Source: Lentinula raphanica
Lineage: Eukaryota; Basidiomycota; Agaricomycetes; Agaricales; Omphalotaceae
Assembly (NCBI GenBank): GCA_027919835.1
Contig: JANVFP010000037.1
Location: forward strand, 1 to 64,000
DNA length: 64,000 nucleotides
Direction: 5' to 3'
This document shows, piece after piece, positions 10,244-19,674 of this stretch. The notes beneath the pieces are model-generated. The model was not told the origin of the DNA, did not search any database, and saw only the letters and a list, made by a program, of their open reading frames with translations. The translations under genes were made by a program, and so were the position numbers. The stretch's first letter is position 1. Every line of letters begins with the position of its first letter.

Positions 10244-12891
10244 TCAAGGTTTCTGCTCCTCAGTGATAGGAGCGGCAGGTTCGTCAGGCTTTGCCGCTGC
10301 CTCGACGTTCCAGTTGGAGGCGTGCATGGCCGAGTAGGTCTTCTTTGGTTCCTCAACTGGAGAGTCGACAGGTGCAGACGCAGCTTCGCCGGAAGTGGAA
10401 GGATCAGAAGGAGATTCGAGCTTGTGGTCCGTCAAGAATTGTCGGAACTTCTCAATCTCCTCCGGATTCTCCAGATAGGCGGAAAGGTTGCACGAGGAAT
10501 TCCAGTTGAAGAATGTGGCGAAGAGAGTCGCATCGTCGTAGCTGAGTTTCTCATTGGGGTGTTCCTTGGCCCAAGCAGTCAGAACGACATTAGCGTCGAG
10601 CCCAGATACCTTGAGGTCGCGGACCAGATGCGCAAGGTTGTAGCCCGCCAAATTGAACATTTCCTGAGCTAGCTCCTGTGCACGAAAGTAGCGATCTAGC
10701 CCAGCCTGGAAACGGGCAAGGGCTAACGAATAACCTGGGAAGCCAGAACCATGAGAAGTCAGCACGAAGATCCAGGAAACACCAAGTTCGACGAATTGCT
10801 TACCTCCGGGAAGCGACTGTACAGCCTTGGGAAGTTCTTGTAAGAGATCCGACTGCAATTCCAAGTGGAGGGCACTGGGACAAGTCCGATGAGATTGGGT
10901 GCATCCTTGACAAGGACCCCCGAGCCGTGAGCCAGCTACACAGGTGAGGCCGCGGACCTGGCATGATACACAGTCCAGGGAGGGAGCCAAGTCGGGATCT
11001 GATACGGCCATGTCGGAATCCTCGTGAACCATGCGACGGGAAACGAGGTGACCAAAGCGGCCCAAGTTTTCCAAGGAAAACGAGACACCGCCGGTAGTCA
11101 GGAAAGCCCCCAGCTCCTTGAGCTCGTCGTCGATCGTCCACGGTGAAGATCGGAGGATTTGCATTTTGGGTCGACGCTTGGTACCGGACTCTTGTTCTAC
11201 GAGGTCCGCAAAGGCGGTTTTGACCTGAAAGTTCGGGTTCGTAAGGAAAAGGACATGATGCGTCTTCGTATCCAGATCGTTATGCTCCAAGGGAACCTCG
11301 GGCTCAGTTGATGCCTCACGAGTCGCTTTGGAACCTTTGGAGGTCTTATTAACAGCGGCGTCTGTAACTTGAGGAGGCGGAGTCTCTTTGGAGGTCTTGT
11401 CCGAAGCCCCAGAGGTCTTGGCCTTCTTGGGCAGAGGTTCTCGTTCCTATGAAAGAAAGACTGTTAGCAACTAAGTCAGGCTGAAACGTGATGAGTGAAC
11501 TTACCGCATCCGCGACAGGAGAGGAAGTGTCCCGCGCGCGTTTCGATGGCTTGGGAGCGGGTCTACTAGCCACAGGGGGACCAACCTTAGCAGACGAAGC
11601 CTTGGAAGGTCTGACTCGAGGACTACGACGAATGGGAGTTTCTGAAAAAGGATAAGAAAGGTTAGGACAGGCTTCAGGACCAAGGGTAGTGAACAGGCAT
11701 ACCTATGGTAGCCTTGGCTTTACCTTTGCCTTTTGGAGCCTTGAATATGTCTTCAGCCTCGAGATCTTCTGAAACCTCGGTCTCCCCATCATCGTACTCG
11801 TCGATACCCGCAGCGGGGGAAGCAGGGCCCACATTCTCATTGATTGGAGAAGCGGGACCTTCGTTGTCGAAGTCGTCGTCTTCCCATGCGTTAAGAAGTG
11901 GGCTAGCGGGAGGAAGATCGTCCAGACCACTGGGATCGGGCAACAGGACGTTTCCAGTGATGGGATGGTGCAAGACGTTGCCAGGCGAGCTAGATTGAGC
12001 CACGGTGATCAGAAGTTGACCTTCAAACGTCGATGGATCTAGTGGTAGTGGAATGGCCAGCGAAGCAGCCGTATGAGCGGAACATTTCAAGGACTAACGA
12101 TAAGGCCAATCAGTAAACGGCAAATGGGAAACGAGGCAAAAGAACAAGTGTACCCGGACCTGGGCACGAAGATCTTTGTCGACCCCCAAGCCGCGTCGAG
12201 TGGTCTCGTTGTATAGCTTGGAAGAGTACTCGGTTTTGGAGAGTGTTTTCTCGCAGAAGTCGCACAGTAGACAGATAAAGCGGAGGGCAAACAAGGGACA
12301 GAGGCACGACTTGTGCCAGAATACCCGATAGTAGCCCTACCAGAATCATGAGCTTGGGCGACGGACGCGAGGTAAACAACTTACCAAGGCACTAGTCACG
12401 TCAGAACGCTTCAGCATCTTGAGCAACGCGTCCTTGGCCTTCGACTTAGGTTCGGCCATGACTTGCGACAGTGCCTCTTGCACGAGCGATAAGGCGCGAT
12501 AGAGAGTGAATCCTTCGTCACGGCACACTGAACCCTTAGAAAATCCGTCGTAAAACTGAACGAGAAGCTCAGGGTAAAAGGTGTCGGGAACGTAGGTTTT
12601 ATAGTCACTAGGCAAGGCCTGGGGAAAACTGTCGGTGTCAGGGCTAGCATAGCGGGGCAGGTTGAACGATGAGCTAAAAGAGTTGGGAAAGGATGGCCAG
12701 TGACGTTGAAGGATGCCACATTCGGGTTCTGACGCGGGGAGGAACAATACGGGCTTCTTGGAGCTCAGATTGTCTCGAGCGCGCAGTTGGGAATTGAACT
12801 TGAGGTCCTCGGCATTGGCAGCCTTACTCCGTAACTCTCGAACAGCGTATTGCTTGTGAGATGATGAAGCTCCGGCGTTGCGAGACGACAT
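10244..12891 (-). CDS. Antisense accessory gene B with Zn2Cys6-type cluster, six exons
   Basis: Exons read on minus: 12891-12385, 12336-12160, 12093-11703, 11641-11505, 11446-10804 and 10734-10244. They total 2,346 nt, exactly 782 codons with the stop (about 781 residues). The last intron is 69 nt, so it keeps the frame even if retained. Exon 2 is Cys-rich (HKSCLCPLF, CLLCDFC). Exon 5 has six cysteines spaced CX2CX6CX9CX2CX6C (about 10,889-10,981), the pattern of fungal Zn2Cys6 binuclear clusters that bind DNA. The usual basic residues of that domain are sparse, so DNA binding is not assured. Between lie acidic Pro-rich and Lys-rich stretches (PKGKGKAKA). Only two AGATCT sites lie in this gene, unlike its surroundings, which suggests a separate origin. 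Host or element function is unknown. Confidence 0.65.
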
Positions 12892-15060
12892 TGCAAAGAG
12901 GAGGAAAGGATCAGTTGAGTGACGATGTTGGAGTGGAAGTTAGAAAGAAAGCGGACTTAGAGAAAAATTTCGAAGTCCGGCAGCCTTTTATCCACGGTTC
13001 TTAAGAACTTCCCAGGACGTAATAAGCCACTGGGAAAATTCTAAGAATAGTAGGAATATTGTAATACTTACAAAGGTCGAAGAAATGAACTTTGTGAAGT
13101 TACAGGATGTTGTGATTAGATCTCTTGATAATCACACTCGGAAATTAGGCGCTTCTATCGAGTTAGCCGCGGGTTTAATTATCATCAGTTGATCCCGAGG
13201 CAACCGAACAGATCTATAGCGTTAATGAGTGGGAATACCATTGGGATATCGAAGAGATCAATCCAAAAGCTCGGATCAGTTGCAGTACCACACTCCCAAG
13301 GGAGGTACGAGCCTGTCTACCCAACCAGATGACCGGGGACGGTCAGATCTTTAGTTTGGGGGAGATAATACGCCCATTTTGCGTGCAGGCATGCAATGGC
13401 CTAATTTTAACGATTAGAGCCTTGTAGAGTACTAAAGAACTGTAGTGAGCCCGAGCTGACAGTCAAACTTGTATCATGTTAATGCCAGGACGTCAGATCC
13501 AGACAGGAAACACATCCTGACGAATAATAAGAGTTAACACTCGAGTCCCTTGGTCGGGGAGTCCTTCAAGACAAAGCCACCTCTGATATGAGCTATCAAG
13601 GGATTATCAACTTAGTTTTCAACGCCTAACGGCCAACTGAGTATGATACTGCACCGAGACGAGCTTAGAACCAATAGATCTATTCGTATTACCAGTGGGG
13701 ATGGATTATTCAAGGCCCAGACTCAACAGATCTGTTCACTTAGATCGAGTTTCGGGATGGATCAGGTCGCAGGAATGTGACTAAACGGAGAAACAACCAA
13801 AGTGTATCATCCCAGTTACATGTGGACGTTTCCTAAATGGGAAATAGACGCCTGAGATGTACAGCTTTGACCAGGAGTGTTGCAAGGGTAGATCTTTCGA
13901 CTTCACCATTGTTAAACCTCTGGATCTATTCGATATATGCATATCGTTGGAAAGCTAGAAGCCAAACGAACCTATTGGGACAGGTTTCCCCCCTTTATAT
14001 GTACTCCCATTCAGTTGGAGAGGCATACAACCGTTCACATAGCGGAATCAAATGAGGAAACGTTTGAGTTACCTGTGCAGGAGCTTATCCGTGCCCTTTA
14101 ACCACCAGCATGTGGATGGACGCACAGACCAGGTCCGGATTCGAAGGTCAGGCAACTAGATCTCGACGAAGGACCACCAGAAATGGACATTTTACTTGTT
14201 TTTATCCTTTTTACTCTCTGTTTCTCTGGTGTTTGTATCGTTTCTCGTCCTATCTTTCCTTATTTGTATCAGATCTCGGACTCCGTTCTCTCAAATCTAT
14301 AGATCTATTCCATAAAATAGTAAATTGGCTACAGATCTCTTCGTAGAAGTACTTAAGGACGTAGCCTACAAAAATATATTCAGGTTTTGTGCCCAGTTTC
14401 TCTGACTAGCTAACCTTTGCTCTCATACGTGAGGAGTAAAGGCTTTGTAAGCCGGGCGGTCTTCGAAAGTGGTTGTGAAATTCTCATCTCGTTAGGCCCG
14501 ATATCTTGTCAGTTGATAAAGTCTCAGCTAGATTTGAATCGAAGGTAGACTCCTATCGTGGAGATACAGAGGGCTTGGTTCTCGGTTGTTCCAAGTGAGT
14601 GTTCAGAGTTTCGGTGGCTCTGTTCAAGCAGACGTGTGGTGATCGGTGATCCATACGAGCTGTGAAGGTTTCCTGTGATCGGTGATCAGTAGATCTTCAA
14701 CCTGGTTCTGATAGTACTTGTGTGGTCATAAAGTCTGATCTATACGAGTTCTCTCGTTCCTTGTAAACCCTTTGAGTGGATCACTCACCCCCTTCGAGTC
14801 CAGATCAAAAGATCTGTACTTCCGTGTCACTTCGCTCTGTTGACCTGTATTGCGGATCCAGTAGATCTTTTAAGACTACCAGTTCGTTCTAAGGTATAAG
14901 ATCGTGCGGAATCTCTGACAACGCCCCACACCTCGCTTAAATACATTTGACAAACGACATAAGAAGTATATTGGTGATCAGTGTTCAGTGATAAAGTCAC
15001 TAGGTCATTAGATCTATCCAACGAAGCATTAAGTTGCACCCTTCATATCCTCGTTAACGG
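12892..15060. other. Non-coding 3' part of the gypsy element, presumed 3' LTR area
   Basis: No coding frame is convincing. Fourteen AGATCT sites lie here, including AACAGATCTGTT at 13725-13736. The presumed gene B promoter is at the left, and a third polypurine-like tract is at 13350. The 3' LTR should follow that tract, but without the 5' copy its borders cannot be set. A pyrimidine-rich stretch runs at about 14,190-14,260. Confidence 0.45.
13350..13364 (+). promoter_or_regulatory. Polypurine-tract-like 15-mer, copy 3 (best candidate for the true PPT)
   Basis: Third identical TTTAGTTTGGGGGAG. It is the one nearest the 3' end and so the likely primer site next to the 3' LTR. It is also about 460 nt upstream of the start codon of antisense gene B. 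A clear TG start of an LTR does not follow at once. Confidence 0.5.
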
Positions 15061-15304
15061 GTAGTCCTACTAGCAACCTGAGCACTAGACTTCTTGTAGG
15101 CTCTCGTCTATCCAAGCCAGTGTGTGGGATTTGAGTTTGTCCTTGATGCGATTGTAGACTGTAGGATTAGTGCGGATGATATCCCATTCATAGAGCTCGA
15201 TATCGACCTCGGATTCCACGTCGGACACAATCTCTGCTGAGCTAGATGATGTCGCCTTCTTAAGAAGTCGCCTTTGGAAGTTGCGCTTATCGATTTCATG
15301 ATTA

Positions 15305-15483
15305 CAGATCTTTGCGGAACATAAGGCGCGGCCGGTATTTTGCCGGTTTTTTCGAGAATTTTGAGAAATTACAGAGTCAATCTTCCATTGCAAATATCTC
15401 ACCCATTTCTTCACCAAATCCTTAGCGGTTGAGTGCGTTTGAAAGCGGCGTAGAAATACTATATTCTACAAGCTTTGTCTACA
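15305..15483 (+). repeat. Left terminal inverted repeat of the Tc1/mariner element
   Basis: Matches the reverse complement of 19370-19555 over about 180 bases. Shared blocks include GGCCGGTATTTTGCCGG and AAATCCTTAGCGGTTGAGTG. The first contains a short palindrome (CCGG...CCGG). Confidence 0.85.
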
Positions 15484-17235
15484 GCATTTTCTTGATTTGC
15501 GCCAAAGTTATCTAGGATAATGTACCTAATGTATATAACTATGAATTGTGATAACTAGTAAAGTCAATCCTTCTCGTTCTCCATCATGTCTACCAAGCGG
15601 AGGAGAAGTAATCGACTTCACAACTCCAAAGCTCCTGACATATCCCTGGAAAGCACTGCAAACCACCTTCCTGTTACAAAGAAACCTCCAAAATTCAACC
15701 GCAAAAGAAACGAGGCCACTGAAAAGTCCGACGAAACACAACCAACATCTTCAGGTCTACGTTTCAAACTGCCAGCACTACCAAGAGTCACCAAGGGAGC
15801 TGAACCAGTGGTCAATATGTCTGCCAAACCTATTGAGGAAGTTCTTAGCCATGATGAAAGTGACGAAGAGGTTGATGAGTTGAAATCCAGTTCTCCAGGT
15901 CAGTACCATTAGTGTAGCAGTCAGAATGTCAACATTGATGATTCCTGTCATTAGTGAAGATACAAACTCCACCAAAGAAGAGACCATCATACAGAAATCC
16001 ACAAGAAATTCAGATAACTCCTCCGCCTCCTCTTGACCCCGGTATGTTATTGTTGACCTCAGCTCTTGTTTCATGAGAACTGATCAACTGAAAGGCCTTC
16101 TTCGTAAAGCTGCTCAGGCAGAGGTGAAGGCCAGGCAGCTGCAAGCAAAGGCTAAATATCTTTTGAAACAGTCTGAGAAGAAAGCGGCGACACAAGCGAG
16201 CAGCATTGAAAGTGGGAATCCAGATAATACGGACTTGTCTTCTGAAGATGAGGGTGAAACAGACCTTGAGCTTGAGCCACCGAAGAGACAGAAACGATCA
16301 AGCAAAGGAAAGGAAACCAATGATCAGCCAACAGTGATTGGTATGTGCTTGAAAACTGGAACTGTAATCAAGTCTAACGTTTGAATCAGTATTCAATGTG
16401 CTTGTTCCACCTCTGATCCCTGAAAACCCATCCAGCCGGCGCCGTATCGATACAGCGACATCATTCAAGGCTTTTCAGGACTTGGTTCATACAGTTCTTG
16501 GCTGTAGCGATGTCCATATTAAACCTCAACTTTCGTACAAGATCGGTGGCACTCCAATTTCCAAAAACCTCCAGCAGTATTGCCCTGGAATCCAAAGACG
16601 ATTGGGCTGCCTGTATAGAGGACGTCATTAGCTCACATTCTCGTCATCCAAAAACAAAGCAATTGGCACCTATCGACCTAGTAGTAGTGATATCGGAGCA
16701 GGTGTGTTTATCTCGGCCTCATTCTGATATCAAATATTGATGTTTTGAACCATCAGTATCTCAAATCTCTCCATGCTCATCAACATCCTTCAAGCTCAAC
16801 TAAAGCAAAAGGGCGCCATGGAAAATCCAAAATTATGGCGGTGAAGATCTTGAACCTTGATGGCAGCGACAATGAAGATGTTGAGTTTGATACCGGGAAA
16901 GATGACGAGGATACAGATGCTAGCACTTCCCTCTTATCTAATGCAGAGAAGGAGTGGATGGAGAAGCTGAAGAATACATTGAGGCAGTGTCAGAAATGTA
17001 GACAGGAAAAGATGTGTAAGATTAACATTCAAGGTAACCATACAAAGGTGACTTTTCAAATGCTTCGCCCATGGGTAAAGGCACTGGTGTGTCACTTTAC
17101 ACCTCAGATATTCATGAATTCATTAGGTTATGACAGGCGGCAGAAGTTCACAGTGTTACATTGAAATCCCCATCCAAAAATGATATGTTTTCACGCTTCT
17201 TCCGCGGTCCAGCCAAGGATTCTACAAGCACATTA

Positions 17236-17517
17236 CATCAGGAAAAATATTCTCATCTCTAGAGTCCCCAGAGATACCCCCCAATTCCTAGGTAGTCTCA
17301 GAGAGCCTAGAGTATCTGAGTTCTTTGAGGCTTCTAAAAATTCTTTGGGTGCTTTCTGGTGCTTTCTGGTGCTTTCAGATGCTTTCAGATGCTTTCAGGA
17401 TCTTTCAGGATCTCTAGGATGTTTTTTGATCTTTCAAAGTTCACAAAAATCTCTGAGCAGCCTAGGAATTGGGGGGTATCTCTGGGGACTCTAGAGATGA
17501 GAATATTTTTCCTGATG
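17236..17517. mobile_element. 282-bp MITE with perfect 57-bp inverted repeats and TA duplication
   Basis: The inverted repeats 17236-17292 and 17461-17517 are perfect over 57 bp (start CATCAGGAAAAATATTCTCA) and continue imperfectly about 12 bases more. TA flanks both sides (17234-17235, 17518-17519), as in Tc1/mariner MITEs. Removing it with one TA restores the passenger-gene frame (KDSTST then LSISMDL). The ends differ from those of the surrounding mariner element, so a different family mobilised it. Perfect repeats suggest a recent insertion. Confidence 0.95.
17345..17425 (+). repeat. Degenerate 10-11-bp tandem repeats inside the MITE
   Basis: Units such as GGTGCTTTCT, GGTGCTTTCAG, ATGCTTTCAG and GATCTTTCAG follow each other about eight times and drift along the array. 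They fill the MITE interior between its inverted repeats. Confidence 0.8.
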
Positions 17518-18106
17518 TATCGATTTCCATGGACCTCCCTCCCCATGCCAGTGACCAGACTCCCAGCACTCCGGCTCCCAGTGCTTTGACTCCCAGCACT
17601 CTGGCTCCTGGTGCCCCAATGCCTATGCCAATGTACTCTCCTCAATGGCCAATGGCAATAAATCAACCAGGTTGGGGACCATATACTGGGGCGGCGCCGA
17701 GTCCAGCGGTGAATCATATATTCACTCATAGTTAACTTCCCGGTCACCAGATATCATCGCCTTACTCGGGGTCTCATATATCTCCTTCCATGCTTTCACC
17801 ATCACGTCCACCAATGATATCGAGCGACCCACCTGAGATGCTTTCGGAGAACAAGTACGACACGGTCTGTGAATTTCTCGGAGCCTTACACCGACTCGAA
17901 CCAAGGTGTCAGCTGGATTCGTTCATCGTCAAATTTGAGCAGGAGGATTATTGGAACATCGACGGGATTGCTGCGATGTCCAAGACTGAACTCATGGCAG
18001 CTCCTTTTGGACTCAGCAGTGGAAATGCAACATATCTCTTGGAGAAGTGTAAGATACAGGTGGAGAAAGTGGACCGTAGTTCCAAAAGGCGTAGATTACA
18101 GCATAA

Positions 18107-19275
18107 TTAGAGGTAATTCGAGTGAGAAACCCACCCTTGTACATGGGTAGGCTCGACCATATCAAGTATATTATATAGGAAGTAATACGGCTCTAATTCA
18201 TCCCCTCTCTCCACTATCTCTCGGAACTGTTGCCCACTTCAACAAATATGAGCCTTCTTGAATGCAAAAAGTTCTTCAATAGGATTGAGGTCAGGTGAAT
18301 AGGGTGGTAGATAGATAAGTTTGATTCCTCGCTCTTCACACATCTCCTCTACACCGGGAACATGATGAATTCAGCAGTTGTTGAGCACAAGAACACTTCT
18401 CGGAGCCGGATATGGGTTCATTTCTTCAAGTAGCCCTTCAAGCCATTCGAGGAAATGGTCGCCCTTGAAGCTGTCAGGTTTGATGTAACTGTAAAAAACT
18501 CCTTCGAGTGAAATGGCTGGCAAGACTGAATACCTGGCACATATAACATCAGTAAATGATAATGTACCAGCAATAGATTACGCACCGTTGACCACGAACA
18601 AAGTTGCACTCCTTTCTCGCTCGAACACCATGATAACTCCAGCCGTTGAACCAATATGTGGTATGGAGATTCACAGAACACTCATCCGCAAAAACCAGAT
18701 AATCTGGTGGCACCATGGCAGAGCTCCCATTTCAAACATAAACTCCATCTGGACCTCTTCATTACGCTCAGAAGCTGCCTTGGATAACTTCAGAATATGT
18801 GTTAGAGCACAAAAAATAGACCAAGAAATTGCTGATACGCACCCGCTTATTGCTGATGCCCAATCTCCTCAGAGTCCACCAGATTGTTGAAAGAGAGAGA
18901 GAGTAAGGCCATAAGCATAGTACATCTCATCTTGGATTTCATCCAGATAAATGTCAGGCGAGCATTCAATCAATCCAACCATAAGCTACCAAAGAAGTCA
19001 TGATCAATGCATATCCTGACAATGAGCAGGATTTAACACACCTTGCATGATGCTGGAGTCATAAGAGGAGCTCGACCAATGCCCTTTCTCTCCTTACAAA
19101 CATCATGTATCTCATTCCAGTTCTTCTGTATCCGCTGGACCACTCGTAGTGGGATAGCAAGTTCTATGGCAACTTTTGTGGTTTTGTAGCCCAAAATGAA
19201 CAGCTGGTGCACTACAGCAAGTTTAAGATCTCGAGAGTATGTTCTTCGTTTGCGAGTGCTTGATTTTCGAGGCAT
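18107..19275 (-). pseudogene. Tc1/mariner transposase (DD34E), inactivated
   Basis: Start MPRKSSTRKRRTYSRDLKL at 19275 is followed by a helix-turn-helix (TKVAIELAIPLRVVQRIQK) for end binding. The catalytic core is split by at least two short introns. The first Asp is kept in LVFADECSVNLHTTYWF (about 18,680). The second Asp site reads LVLNNC and is followed at once by a stop, where LVLDNC plus a sense codon is expected. The Glu lies in YLPPYSPDLNPIEEL, 34 residues after the second site. A frameshift sits in a CT repeat near 18,890. The frame ends at TAA (18109-18107), sharing bases with the stop of the convergent passenger gene. Confidence 0.8.
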
Positions 19276-19369
19276 ATGTGTGTTATAAATGAAAGAACAT
19301 GGATGTTATTGGAAAGGGTAGTATAGCATCCACAGTACAAGGTAACTTTTGCGCAAATCAAGGAAACCC

Positions 19370-19555
19370 TTCGGACGAAGCTTGTAGAATATAGTATTTT
19401 CATGCCGCTTTCAAACGCACTCAACCGCTAAGGATTTGGTGAAGAAATGGGCGAGATATTTGCGATGGAAGATTGACACTCTAATTTCTCAAAATTTTCG
19501 AAAAAACCGGCAAAATACCGGCCGCGCCTTAGGCCTTATGTTCCGCAAAGAGCTG
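19370..19555 (-). repeat. Right terminal inverted repeat of the Tc1/mariner element
   Basis: Reverse complement of the left repeat. It has six or so extra bases (AAGGCCTAAGG against AAGG) near the end and scattered single changes. Confidence 0.85.
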
Positions 19556-19674
19556 TAAGGTCTATACGCGTCTCGAGACTAAGCTTCTTATATGCAGCAA
19601 TAACCTCTGGAGAAGTGTTGATGCAATGAATTCTATCCATTCTCTGGATAGAACTATCGGTAGGAATAGGATTC

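Larger units (their letters stand above)
1..15060 (+). mobile_element. Large Ty3/gypsy LTR retrotransposon with antisense accessory genes (5' end outside window)
   Basis: The order gag, protease, reverse transcriptase, RNase H, integrase is that of Ty3/gypsy. The 5' LTR lies before the window, so the LTRs cannot be paired and the 3' limit is an estimate. It is set by the last AGATCT of the dense series (about 15,011) and by the first host codons at 15,085. About 54 AGATCT sites lie in this 15 kb, against about 13 in the remaining 49 kb (manual count). Coding parts carry several frameshifts, so this copy is inactive. Downstream of pol are two spliced minus-strand genes and three copies of a polypurine-like 15-mer. 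A chromodomain was not seen. Family assignment is firm; the claim that everything to 15 kb is one element is an inference from the shared motif. Confidence 0.75.
15586..18110 (+). pseudogene. Passenger gene in the Tc1/mariner element: Cys-rich motif and SAM-like C-terminus, decayed
   Basis: Start MSTKRRRSNRLHN at 15586, Arg/Lys-rich. Several short introns can be read (for example GTCAGT at about 15899, GTATGT at about 16341). A middle block reads LRQCQKCRQEKMCKIN (CX2CX6C, possibly zinc binding) at about 16,981-17,025. After a Pro-rich stretch, the end (about 17,850-18,075) has a SAM-like helical domain with LDSFIVKFEQEDYW and AMSKTELMAAPFGLSSG. The tail is RRRLQHN. Frameshifts near 16,050, 16,580 and 17,148 and a MITE at 17,236 break it. 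Its TAG (18108-18110) overlaps the transposase stop on the other strand. Function unknown; nuclear and DNA- or protein-binding is a guess from composition. Confidence 0.6.
15305..19555. mobile_element. Tc1/mariner-type transposon, 4.25 kb, with passenger gene
   Basis: Both ends begin CAG(A/C)TCTTTGCGGAACATAAG and are flanked by TA (15303-15304 and 19556-19557), the target duplication of the Tc1/mariner superfamily. The inverted repeats extend about 180 bp (to about 15,483 and from about 19,370) with a few differences, including a small indel near the right end. Inside are a minus-strand transposase relic and a plus-strand unrelated gene, which converge. Typical family members are 1.2-2 kb with one gene, so the size is unusual; 282 bp of the excess is a younger MITE. 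Confidence 0.9.

Noticed and set aside
14400..14520. tRNA-like sequence in the gypsy 3' region
   Set aside because: No acceptor or T arm can be paired; only a chance resemblance.
13430..15060. Defined 3' LTR starting TGTAGTGA at about 13,441
   Set aside because: Similar words occur at 10,102, and without the 5' LTR in the window no pair can be compared; borders left open.
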